NCBI GenBank assembly: GCA_002081555.1
Contig: MZNV01002320.1
Coordinates: 1 to 21,541 of the forward strand
Length of the DNA: 21,541 bases
Source of the DNA: Protostelium mycophagum
Lineage: Eukaryota; Evosea; Variosea; Protosteliida; Protosteliaceae
Reading direction: 5' to 3'
The first letter of the stretch is position 1; each line of letters opens with the position of its first letter. Shown here piece after piece: positions 1 to 9,697 of this stretch. Below the pieces are notes generated by a model. The model saw only the letters and a program-made list of their open reading frames with translations, made no database searches and was not told the DNA's origin. Both the position numbers and the translations under genes were made by a program.

Positions 1-1411
1 GGGTGGAGGTCCTCCGAAGGAGGGGGGTGGGGGTCCTCTGCTGGCAGTGGGAGGGGGAGGGGGGGCACCACCGAAGCCACCTCTTGGTGCTAAATTGCAT
101 CAGAAAACATCGTGTAAATAGTACAAAGAGTCTGCAGACGAATTTTTGTTTTGCAGCAAAAAAATTGCATTATTTCTGGGCGAGATTGCGTGTTGGGATA
201 AAAATACGAAAGGGCAGAGTGTACATACGTGGTGGGGCAGCTCTGCTGGGGTTGGGGTGCGAGGGAGGGGGGGGTGCTGGCGCCGCTCTTCCAGGGGCAG
301 GGGCTCTGGCTGGACCTGTACACGTCATTTGTTGCCCCAGATATTTGAAATCATGTATGTACAAAAATCACGATATAGACAGATGAAATTCGAAGACTTT
401 GAGACTGACCTCCACCAAAAGAGGGAGGGGGAGGAGCACCTCCACCATATGAGGGGGGAGGTGGTGCGGGGGCAGCTCTGGTAGCGGTGGGAGGGCCAGG
501 TCTGGGGGGAGGAGCACCTCCACCATAGGAGGGGACGGGAGGTGCGGGGGATGACATAGGCGCCCTCATAGGGGGGGGTGCCGAAAGCGCTGACAAACCT
601 CCAAATATCAGCACCTTATTTAGCACTTTATGGACCGAAATGGTATCTTTATGGACTACAACATAGTGCAGACAACACACTGTTTGCGCGCCATTTTGCT
701 TGTGGATTTTCTCGAACGTCTACAAGACGAGAACAAAACAGAAGGCAGCTGCCATCGACGACACCTTTAAGATCATACTCCTTCTAATCGAAATCTGAAT
801 CGAAGAGATGATAATTACCGAAAGAAGGACGACTGGCAGTGTTTCCACCCGGAGTGGGTCGATTGGCACCTGCACCAGGTAAAGGAGGTCCTCTAGGCGC
901 AGAGCTCATAGAAGGTCCTCTCATTGGGGGTCCTGCGGTTATGATTATTCAATTAATTCCAGGGACAGAGAAATTAGATACAGAGATTTTGGATGTCAGC
1001 CAAAAGAATTAATACCTGGCATTGGCATTCCCATCATGCCTCCTCCGCCTCCTCCACCTCCAGAGCCCTTCTTAGCTGCGGAGAGATCTGGTCCACTCTT
1101 GTCTACTGTGACCGTCTTTTTCAGCTTGACTTCACTTCTTCCATTTTGGATCTGATCTGGCGAGTGTGAGCTAATTCAATTAAGACAGATATGTCTTGGA
1201 AGTGCCACTCACTTAAAAGGGCATTACGATCCTTTGTTTTTGGTGGAGGCGCTGATACCTACATAAATCAGACTGTAGACTTGTCTGTCAGAAACATGCA
1301 TGTAAAAACAATGAAGAACATTTTGTGTGCAACATCGGCATTGTTCTATAACACAGTGAGTGGACAAACCTTGGGTGGAGGAGGAGGTCCTGGTGGTGGC
1401 GGAGGTGGCAT
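1..1411 (-). CDS. WIP/verprolin-like WH2-domain actin regulator, 3' end beyond window
   Basis: The protein starts with a polyproline run (MPPPPPPGPPPPPK), then PPPKTKDRNALL leading into a WH2 actin-monomer-binding motif (QIQNGRSEVKLKKT followed by VTVDKS). A Gly8 tract and long Pro/Gly-rich repeats (PPPPSYGGGAPPP, PPPPSFGGG) follow. This order of polyproline start, one WH2 domain, Gly-rich stretch and Pro-rich tail is that of WIP/verprolin proteins, which bind actin and WASP in the cortical cytoskeleton. Exons that keep frame and phase: 1370-1411, 1213-1258, 1016-1156, 819-932, 410-589, 229-315 and 1-89. Introns are 56-229 nt. The C-terminal WASP-binding part would lie left of the window, so it cannot be checked. 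The ATG at 1411 is the first in frame and sits at the usual WIP N terminus. Family call is firm; exact splice choices are inferred. Confidence 0.85.
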
Positions 1412-1588
1412 CTTGCGTGTTCGTGTTGCAGGAGTTTTAATGTCGAAAACAACACGGCAGCAAATGTCAAACAGGACCAAAAGGGTGTTTGATGTCTACG
1501 CGAAGGATCTGCTTCATTAACTTCTTCTGGCAGCAGTGTCTACGGGAGCGACTTTAATAACAATAGATGAATAAATCTTAGAATACAT

Positions 1589-2038
1589 TTAATCCTGAGA
1601 TTGTTGGGCCTCATAGTTGGCCTTCTGGTGGGAAGTGACCTCTCCTTTGATCTTGGTACCGATTTGGTCATAGGTGATCTGTGTGGGGACTGCCTCGGCC
1701 GCATAGTCTGCGATGAGAGTGACTGTATCGTTCTCTCTCAACATACCAGTGGCGGTGTAGTCCACAATTTTCTAATCCGATCAGTTTTGTTCTTGTTAAA
1801 TGGAGTATTATATATGAAGTACCTTGTTCTTCATCGTTCTCAAAGCAGCAGATAGACCACCGAAAGTAACGAGTTTAGATAATTGTCCGTAGGAGATATC
1901 GAGGTCGCTGTCGTTGTGAGTCCATTAAAATGGAGAAAAAGATAATCACTTGGGGAAAGAAGGATTAGGCTTTCCGTGCGCTCTGATAGCATTCACGACT
2001 GTTGCGTAGTTGGGGTCCATGAGGTTGCTTGCCGCCAT
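1589..2038 (-). CDS. Costars-family-like small protein
   Basis: Three exons (1950-2038, 1823-1907, 1589-1771) give 118 aa with all phases consistent. The core reads VVNAIRAHGKPN, then ISYGQLSKLVTFGGLSAAL, then KIVDYTATGMLRENDTVTLI. This matches the layout of the Costars domain (a short helix, a G.L...FG..F.AL helix, then KIV.Y.G..L..G..D.V.I.L), as found in the C terminus of ABRA/STARS and in Dictyostelium cosA. Costars proteins affect actin-based motility. The usual length is about 80 aa; here about 35 extra C-terminal residues (ending EAQQSQD) follow. It lies just downstream of the WIP-like gene on the same strand and shares a divergent promoter region with the SWIM gene. The call rests on motif pattern recalled by eye; a winged-helix-like protein of another family is possible. 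Confidence 0.65.
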
Positions 2039-2455
2039 TGTTTTGTTTTTGAAGTTTGTTCTGTTTCTTTATTCACACGTAAGTGCTTCTGCTTTACGGA
2101 GTTGCTCTCCATCGATTGTTGAATATTAAGTGAGTTCTGTGTTGCATTGAGAGACCACCCCCTGGTCTGGGTAGAGTGGTTCAATAGGGTCCAGACCAGG
2201 AGGGCACTCAGGAAGAAGGGGGGGAGAGGTATATTTCCTGAATTCTTGTGAGGAGGGAAGTCCTGAGATGATGCTTTCATCTTTCTTGGTATGATTTAGA
2301 GTTTGAGATTTGGTTCCATGTTGTGTATTGTGTGATTCTTTCTTTCCAAAATTCGCTTCAGAAGAAAAGTGTGTTTACGTAAATGTGATGATTACTCGCG
2401 TTGTAGATGATACGTAAAGCTCCACGGCTCTCAAGATCACAATCAGACACCACGA
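2039..2455. promoter_or_regulatory. Divergent intergenic region between Costars-like and SWIM genes
   Basis: This 417-bp spacer separates two genes that point away from each other, so it should hold both promoters. It contains a 10-bp inverted repeat (2161-2200) and one exact CGTTGTAGAT decamer at 2399-2408, about 50 bp before the SWIM start. Open frames on the minus strand here have no recognisable domain. No clear TATA box was identified. Confidence 0.5.
2161..2200. repeat. 10-bp inverted repeat in divergent promoter
   Basis: CCTGGTCTGG at 2161-2170 is exactly reverse-complementary to CCAGACCAGG at 2191-2200, with a 20-nt spacer. It lies about 125 bp from the Costars-like ATG and about 255 bp from the SWIM ATG. 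It could bind a dimeric regulator or form a stem; this is inference. Confidence 0.6.
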
Positions 2456-4688
2456 ATGCCCAACAAGAAACGCACGAACAAACACATAAAAGATGAACAT
2501 CGTTCAGAACGATGTTTCAACAAAGAAGAAGCGGATGTTCTGGTCGATATCTGCGATGAGAGAGCGCAGAATAAGAGAAGGAGACAGGATTCGGTACGAA
2601 TTTACATTCCCTCTATATTAGAGAAAGAACCTGAGTCATACACTCATCATAATACAGGACGTATACATCGACATACCCGAGGCCGATACGTTCGAAGAAG
2701 AAGTTCTCATGGAGTCTACTACCTGCGACCCCATCGAAAACAAAACAACCTTGATCGATCTACTGCCGTGCTACCTCGAAGAGACCACGTACCAAGAGGC
2801 CCTTCTGATCTTTAAAAAATTGAGAAAGATCGAAGGTGCGGACAATGGGACGGGGTAATCTTCGGCCATGTCCAAAATTTCCAACAAATCTCTGAGAATC
2901 CAACAGGGTCACCGTGAGGGTGAATGACTGCACGGTGTTGGTGTTGTGCGACGGCCCAAGAGTTACGTACTCTTTCTGCACGTGCAAAGTTCGGTGCAGT
3001 ATCTTCTGCAAGCACATGATCGCCCTCATGATCTTCATGTCCTCCAAGGTACATGAATTTGAATAAAATAAAATAAATTGAACGATACAGGAGTTGTACA
3101 ACGACAAGAACTTCTTCTATGGAAAGTGTAATTTGGAACATCTGAAGAGTGTACACGAGGACCAAGGTAAGCCCTCAGCAGGAATAGAAAGAAAAGAAAT
3201 CGACCAAGTTCAGAGTACCTTGAATCGATCTTTCCGCACGCCAACGAGCCCATAATCAATAGATCCGATGTCTTGATCGCCGTGATCCTGGCCATAAAAC
3301 AGTTAGTTCAACCGAAGAAAAGCCATAAGAAGATCCAAGCTGCTCAGGTTTGGTCATATCTTATTGTACTCTTGTGCACATTTCTGTTTCACAAAAACAA
3401 GTCTCAAAGCATGATTAGAACCCAGTAATCTCACCAAGGATTGACACATACAGAACTCGACAAGATTCACCATCCACCAACTGGTGGGCGAAGTCCAACT
3501 GCTCTGGGAAAACGGCCACACGAACAACGCGCTGTGGATATTGTGCTGGGTCACTCGCTTATGGCTCGGACAGGATATATGTGATGCCAAAGGACCTTTG
3601 TTGAAGGCTTTAGAATGCCCACAGAACCTTGATCTATGGAACGAATTATATGATTTGATCATAGAGACATGGAATAAATATGTACACGAGGTATGATTCA
3701 CAAAGATATTCTTCCAACGGTTGCACAAAAAGAAGAAAGGGAATTGAAACAGCCGTAGGTGAATTCAAAGAAGTTGAGCTCTGCACAGAGATCAGAATGG
3801 GCCGAGCGAATCAGAGGGATGTCAGAAACTCCGCAAGAAGTGAGGGTGGCCACTGGTATCACCCATAATAGAGCGGACACCTTAAACACGCTGGCTAACG
3901 TAATCTGAAATCTCACTTAAATTTCGCTGAAAACTTGCAGGTCGTTCAAGCTGGTTCGATCGATGTCAAACTGGAACACGTCATCGAAGGCATGGGAAAA
4001 GCCAATTTAGAAGAAGAGAGAGACGACTTGATGGAAGACGGAACACAACACCTCGATGACACGATAGATTTGGCGGGAACTGTCAATTCGGCAGAATATG
4101 TCAACATGTCAGACCATGACGTCTTGGACGCGCTCATCGCATCTGGAGACGGACCAGCAGTTCTGGAATTAGCTCCGAAGATTCTGAAGGATTCCCAAGA
4201 ATTTGTCTTGTGGGCGGAGAAGATCGGACATGTACAGACGAAATTTTTTATGCTGAGATTCGCCCTGGATCTACAACCGGCATTGTACATATGTGAAATG
4301 ATGCTTGACGTTTTAGCGCCAAAATTAGGTATTTAAATTTCGAAGTTCTCATGGAGGGTCTGACTTGACACAGGAAATCTGAAAAGTCAACCTTGTCTTG
4401 GAGCGAAAAGAACCGTCAACGGAGTTGTTTATACCAAAAAGAAGACCGAAAAATGTATAGAAAAAACATCCTCTTTGTTTGAAGGTGAGCATCTACAACG
4501 CCGAAATTTTGCTGAAATCTCCAGACGAACAGTGGGAATTCATCACTTGTTTGGCCGTGGCAGACACCATCAGGATGTACGATAGATTGAAAATAGGATA
4601 TGTCACATCAACCGCAAAGGATTACAGATACGCCAGGGAGCTCATCTACAACGCTTGGGTATCCCTTGTGGGGGAGCTGGAGGCTTGA
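2456..4688 (+). CDS. SWIM zinc-finger protein
   Basis: Ten exons with consistent phases give 575 aa: 2456-2593, 2658-2854, 2907-3048, 3091-3166, 3214-3347, 3454-3690, 3759-3899, 3941-4328, 4374-4484, 4525-4688. The hallmark is in exon 3: SFCTCKVRCSIFCKHMIALM. This gives C-x-C...C-x-H (C-T-C, then C-K-H), the SWIM zinc-finger signature. The N terminus is basic and charged (KKRTNKH, NKRRRQD), plausibly nuclear. The long C-terminal part is alpha-helical and shows no DDE transposase catalytic pattern, although SWIM fingers also occur in MULE transposases. The intron at 4485-4524 is required because read-through would shift the frame. The 5' end is least certain; an upstream exon is possible. SWIM fingers bind DNA or protein; partners here are unknown. 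Confidence 0.8.
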
Positions 4689-4885
4689 ATAGATTTACTT
4701 GAAATATGAATCTTGAAATTGGCGGGGATAATCCCCAGGTTCTGTTTCTGCTGAAAATAATGTTTTGGGAAGCGGCTCAATCTACAACGAATTTTATGAC
4801 GGAAAATTAACGTTTCATTTATCGGGAACAGCTCCAGTTCCGAACAACAAGATAAGTCCGGCGGTGGCTCATTTTGACCGTTACG

Positions 4886-6590
4886 ATGATGTCCAACAAC
4901 GGCCAGATGCCCCTAGGGCCACCGCCTGCGATCCCTCAGACCGGTGAATTATGGAATAATTTCATGTCTGATGTGATATTCCCGTCCTCTTTGACAGACC
5001 CAAGGTAGTTTTCTTTTCTTCGTCCACTTTTCATCTTCATCACAAAATGTTGATTGAAAAAAAAATAGATTTTCTTTAGAATGTCCTGATGAAGAAGTCT
5101 GGATCCCTTCTGATCAGACGATACATTGGGGCAGAAGACCGAATTACATATACCCAGCCATGAAGATGACAAGAAGGGAGGATATCAGTAACATCCCCAG
5201 AGGAAGCCGTCTGGTGGCCAAGTTATGCTTCTGTGATTGGAGTTGGGATGAAGATAGAGGACCGGTGGATGATAATACAAAGAAATCAACACGCCCAGGT
5301 GAGTTTTCTCACATCATTCTGATGGCCGAATGTTCTACATCTTTGATGGAATCTCTCATAAAGAAAGAATATCCATACAACACTATTTAGACATCACTTG
5401 CAGTTCTGCAGCACAGAAATCCATTTATGCCACAGACTCAGCCTTCGTCTTTATAGGATTTTCCACATTATGTACACCAAAAACAACATCACTATCATCG
5501 TCTATAACATCATCAACATCAAGATCGCTGATCCCAACAGATCCCAGCTGCACCTCATGTTTTGAGGATGAGAAGACCATCATCCCCTTCGAGCGTGGCG
5601 TCGCCACCTTCAGGCACCTACGTATCTCCAAAGGAATCAAGTTAAAGAAGACGGAAATGTTTACCGTGAATGTGCTCGGTTTTGAGATCGGTGAGATGAC
5701 GTGGCAGAATATTTTCCAATATTATTCTGCACAAAGAACAGAATTTGTAAATGTGCTGGTGATTTTTTGTATATATTCGGACACAAAGGCCACGGGGGAA
5801 ATGCAAAGTTGAAAGAGGTGCCACTAGGCTGGCTAAGCGATGTAACACTGCCACAAAATAGTCAAACTTTAGACATTTTCTTGGAAAATTTTTGTCTGAA
5901 TTTTTTCGAGAAATTCGAATGTATCCCTCCCTTTTCAAAATTTGAAATTTGAATTTGACCGTTAATTTCTCCAGGTTACCACAACTTGTTCAACAAGATT
6001 CCCTTCAAATCACTCGACATATACCTCTCTAAACCCGTCAAAATTCACATCGTCGCACACAAAGGAAGCGTCAAGCTAATGCAGAAACACGGACTTCTGC
6101 CGCCCACACTCAATCTGAGCCCGACATCATCACGTGATGGAGAATTCATGTCATCACCTGTCAGTAGTGAGCCGGAACCTGACACGCCACCCCCGGTTTC
6201 TCCACCAGCAGGAGGGAAGAGGTGTGAAATTTCTGAAAAAATTCTGGAAAATTTTCGTCAATTTTTTGGAAATTCTGTTGAATTTTTCACGAATTTTCAT
6301 GGAGAAGGAAATATCTTAATCTGATAGGTACATATCTTCACCAGCAGAAGACCCTTACCAGGTATTTTCCCAGAATTTTCCGATTATTTTCCCGCCTTCA
6401 CCTCCTTTTTTCCGAAGATTTTCGAGGATCTACACTGATGTAAAAACAGGGGGGGAAAAAGGCGAAGGGCAACAACAATAACAACAACGATTTTCAATTG
6501 AGAGACGACATTTTAGAAGAATTGACATTGATGCAAGGACAACTCGACGTGATGAAGAGAAAGGTGCACAAATATTTGATCCATCTGTAA
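4886..6590 (+). CDS. Putative transcription factor, beta-rich core plus C-terminal coiled coil
   Basis: Model exons: 4886-4943, 5080-5298, a third exon ending at 5690, 5975-6221, 6328-6361 and 6450-6590. Start is MMSNNGQMPLGPPP. The core includes IPFERGVATFRHLRISKG, MFTVNVLGFEIGYHN and LSKPVKIHIVAHKG, an alternating beta pattern resembling p53-like/CudA-type DNA-binding sandwiches. A Pro/Ser linker, a basic GGKKAKG patch, an Asn run and a helix (LRDDILEELTLMQGQLDVMK) end the protein at TAA 6588-6590. Activity as a DNA-binding regulator is inferred, not recognised from a signature. The third exon is uncertain. With an acceptor at 5389-5390 it is open throughout but Ser/Thr-rich. More protein-like codons lie in a different frame near 5470-5562, suggesting either a displaced frame or unrecognised splicing. 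Confidence 0.5.
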
Positions 6591-6720
6591 CAAGAATTTC
6601 TTCAACATCGACGTTTAGTGGCGGAAAAATCAAGTGGTCCATTTTTCCGTGTGATGTGGCTTTGCTACTTTACAAAAATTAAAAGCGAAAATAATATTTG
6701 TGTGTAAAATATTGACTGAA

Positions 6721-9068
6721 ATGTCAGGTGGAACAATTGATGACGAGTCAATCTATCCCAAGGGTAAGCACATGAAATTTCGTTGAATTTTCACTGTGAA
6801 ATGACAGTAGAGGGTCACACTTGTAGCTCTGCTGCAACAAATACAATAGCTTTGTGTAGATTTTTTTCAACAGCCTAGACAAATTATTGTGAAGCTACCG
6901 CATCACATCACGTGACGAACCTACGAAATCTCGTTGAAATCTCATCAGGCACCCAACCGCAGCATCCGCATATCCTGTACCATCGATAGGGTCAAACCTT
7001 CCTCCTTCATCTACAACGCATTCAGAACAAAAGACCTTGAGACCGGGGTCAACTTGATTCGGATTTTCAACTTTAATGTGAATGACAGGAATTCAAACGG
7101 GTATACCATATTGCATGTTGCCGCGAAGCACGCATTTGTAGACGGTCAGTTTTTTATTAATTATATTGGCGCAAAGAAGCGTTCTTATGCGTTTTTGGTG
7201 ATTTTTAAGGTGTCTTTTAAGGCAAAACCAAGTATAAAGATTCCTTAATATATATTCTTAATATATATTCTTAATATATATTCTTTGTCTTGGGTGTTTC
7301 AGTGAAGAATATATATATTAAACTATTTCCAATACTTGGCCCATTCGAATAAAACGAATCTGTCAACATCACAAGAGTTAAAAGTCATCAGGAGTCGCTT
7401 GGTGCATAAAGAACGGTGTGTCCGTCAACGCTTTCACAAACTTGAGATGTACAGCACTACATCTCGCCTATTTACGTAACGACAAGGCCGTGCGAAAGCT
7501 TTTAAAGGAAGCTAAGGCGGATACAGAGGTGATTGTTTTTTATTTATCTTGTGGAGAGTTTCAATTGTGGGACAAGAGTGGAATTACGCGGCTTTGTCGC
7601 AAAGAAATGAAACCGTGGCTTGCTGCCGGGAAATGACACTGCGGCTTTGCCGCAATAAAAACACTTTGGATCTTTTGGTAATGCGGCTTTCTCGCAAAAG
7701 AAATATTAACGTGCGGCTTTGCCGCAACAAAACACATAAAAATATGTTTGCTGCAACAAAGCACATAAAAATACAACAAATTATAATAATGCAGCTTTGC
7801 CGCAACAAAAACACCCCAGATCTCTTTGCCGCAATAAAAACACCCCAGATCTCTTTGCTGCAATAAAAACACCAGAAATAAAATAAATAATGTACCTTTG
7901 CCGCAATATAACACTGCGGCTTTGCCGCAACAACAACACCTCAGACCTCCTCTGCAATAAAACTCCAGAAATACAATGCGGCTTTGTCGCAAAGAAATAA
8001 AACCATGTATTTTCCCGCCACAGAACGACGCTGCGGCTTTGCCGCCAAAAAATCTGCAAAACAAACAGAACAAAATTTTATTTCAAAAAATAAAAACTTT
8101 AATCAAAATAAAAAATTTGTAAAATTTCTGAAAAAAGTAGGCCGTGAACGTGTGGGGTCTGAAGCCACGTGACTACCGTAATAACCGTAGAGCTATTATT
8201 AGACCAGTCCCTGAGGCGGCTCATTGTGTTGAAGTGGAGCTGGAGAATTACGAAATCGTTGTAGAGATGCGGATTTGGTTCGCCTCGCGGATCAACTGGC
8301 TTGAGGTATGACGTCATATCATGACATCTCATCTATGACGTATTATTGACATATTGACATATTTCACACATATTGACAAGTTTGACATACTATTGACATA
8401 CTTTGACATTTTTGACGTGATGGGTCTAGGTATTGAAGATCTACATCGAACAATTATCTTGTGACGTGGACGTCAAAAATCCCAACGGACAGACACCACT
8501 GATGTGTGCCTGCGAACATAGACAAGAAGATGTGAGTTTATTTTTTTCAATTTACAAAAAATAAATTTTTTTGTTAATTTTACTTTTGATTTCTGGGAAA
8601 GTCAGATCACGTTAAGAGACACGGTTATTAACGTGGAAAGTACAGTGGAAATTACCGTGGCATGTACAAAATTGAAGACAAAAGTTCCGCTGCAAAAAAA
8701 GATTTTCTTGCAACCACCCAGTAGGATGACGTCATCACAGGTAGTGCGGTATCTTCTTAGTATGGGTGCAGACCCCAACGCCAGAGATATTCATGACAGC
8801 ACACCTCTACATTATGCCTACATGAGCTTCGATCAGAACCGGGCCATTCTGGGCATGCTCGAAAATCATGGTAATTTATTGGAATTTTATAGAGGCAGTC
8901 TTTGTGGACTTTGTTGCTTGTCACAAAGACAAAAGCACTTGGAACATCATCCTGATTGATCATGAAACAGGAGCCGATCCAACAGTTAAGAACATATTCA
9001 ACAGGACACCACAGTGGTATAGAAACAAGACTCTGGATAATCACTGGAACCCGATCTGGAACATATAA
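6721..9068 (+). CDS. Ankyrin-repeat protein
   Basis: Exons 6721-6763, 6949-6976, 7026-7144, 7392-7528, 8141-8305, 8430-8531, 8741-8870 and 8971-9068 splice in phase to 273 aa. Repeated ankyrin cores are clear: NSNGYTILHVAAKHAF, LRCTALHLAYLRND, NPNGQTPLMCACEHRQED and DIHDSTPLHYAYMSFDQN, with linkers such as LLSMGADPNARD and HGADPTVKN. Ankyrin repeats bind other proteins; no enzyme or membrane segment is seen, so a cytosolic scaffold is likely. The second junction (6977-7025) is chosen by phase; an alternative reading without that intron also gives plausible residues (FIYNAFRTKDLETG) but does not join exon 1 in frame. The 612-nt intron 7529-8140 holds a hairpin-repeat array. Confidence 0.85.
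7244..7282 (+). repeat. Three tandem copies of a 13-nt AT-rich unit
   Basis: CTTAATATATATT is repeated exactly three times inside an intron of the ankyrin gene. A partly complementary run (GAAGAATATATATATT) follows about 20 nt downstream, so a stem could form. It looks like a simple intronic minisatellite. Confidence 0.85.
7588..8045 (+). repeat. Array of GC-rich hairpin repeats within an intron
   Basis: The large ankyrin-gene intron carries about ten degenerate copies of TGCGGCTTTGCCGCA, a perfect 6-bp stem with a TTT loop, in an AT-rich background. Copies are usually followed by ATAAAAACAC or ACAAAAACACC. Two adjacent units (around 7810-7870) also share CCCCAGATCTCTTTG. Some copies have lost one arm or carry single changes (TTTGTCGC, TTTCTCGC, CAGC). 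Spacing is irregular, about 25-70 nt. Open frames across it (Cys/Gly/Arg-rich) are by-products of the repeat. Confidence 0.85.
8345..8417 (+). repeat. Degenerate TTGACATA repeats in intron
   Basis: The intron between ankyrin exons at 8305 and 8430 contains six or more copies of TTGACAT(A) with variable 3-8 nt spacers, ending in TTTTTGACGTG. It begins right after the donor with TGACGTCA. It is short, AT-rich and non-coding. Confidence 0.75.
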
Positions 9069-9146
9069 ATCTGCTGCAGATGTTTTCTTGTAAAATAAAG
9101 GATGGTCGAATGAGTGATCAGAAAGAGTTCATTGAGATGATCCATT

Positions 9147-9548
9147 TTATTGGGGTGGCTCATCTCTTCCTCTTGATTCAGCTGGAGGATGAGTTGCCTC
9201 GACAGCTGTGAATTCCTCCACAATGCGGTAAGTGTGCTCCTTTCCTTTTGGTACGACCCAAGAATCGCCAGGAACAAGATCCACAGACTGGCCATCGATC
9301 AACTACCAAACGTTAGAACTGGATAAAATGTGATTTACGAAAAAATGTACCAGCTGTGCTTTTCCAGAAAGAGCATAACCAACGGTTTCATAAGGTCTAG
9401 AGGAAGCAGGTTTGGGTTCGGCTGCTGGCTTTTCCTTATTCCATAATCTCATAGACACAAGGTGGCCTGATGCGAGATACTTCTGGCCCATCTCGCCAGT
9501 GGGAGCTTCAGAGGGGGATACTTTCAGTGCGGTGTGTGTGTCTGACAT
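9147..9548 (-). CDS. Small single-domain cupin protein
   Basis: Two exons (9351-9548 and 9147-9302), separated by a 48-nt phase-0 intron, encode 117 aa. The sequence shows a cupin barrel: SRPYETVGYALSGKAQL, then LIDGQSVDLVPGDSWVVPKG and KEHTYRIVEEFTAVEATHPP. The G(X)4-ish PGD and PKG-x-EHTY segment correspond to cupin motif 2. Only one clear metal-type histidine (in EHTY) is visible in this motif, and motif 1 lacks the usual H-x-H (YETVGYALSG instead), so metal binding may be altered. The start at MSDTHTALK is preferred; an in-frame ATG at 9635 would add 29 Lys/Asn-rich residues. Substrate unknown. It faces the EEP gene across a 149-bp divergent spacer. Confidence 0.75.
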
Positions 9549-9697
9549 GATGTTCTTTTTCTCGTTTGTTTTTGTCCGTTGACCGAGATTGGCTTTTAAA
9601 AAGCTGAAATTTCGTGTGTTCTGTGACGTCAGCATTGTAAATTTTCGTCACTGACGCTCATCAAAAACAGCACGAAAAGACACAGGGTGGAACTTGC
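9549..9697. promoter_or_regulatory. Divergent promoter region with TGACGTCA site
   Basis: This 149-bp spacer lies between the starts of the cupin (-) and EEP (+) genes. It contains the perfect palindrome TGACGTCA at 9624-9631, the bZIP/CREB-type core, and a second TCACTGACGCTCA-like half site nearby. Regulation through it is inference. Confidence 0.5.

Noticed and set aside
3-787. Plus-strand Gly/Arg-rich open frames at the left edge
   Set aside because: They are the complement of the proline-rich exons of the WIP-like gene, whose minus-strand model fits splice phases and the WH2 domain.
2456-4688. MULE transposon carrying the SWIM finger
   Set aside because: No transposase catalytic pattern, no terminal inverted repeats seen, and ten phased introns argue for a host gene.
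7588-8045. CRISPR array
   Set aside because: Repeats are degenerate, short and irregularly spaced with similar rather than unique spacers, and lie in a eukaryotic intron with no cas genes.
7549-8073. Cys/Gly/Arg-rich open frames across the ankyrin intron
   Set aside because: They arise from the hairpin repeat array and interrupt an otherwise in-phase ankyrin gene.
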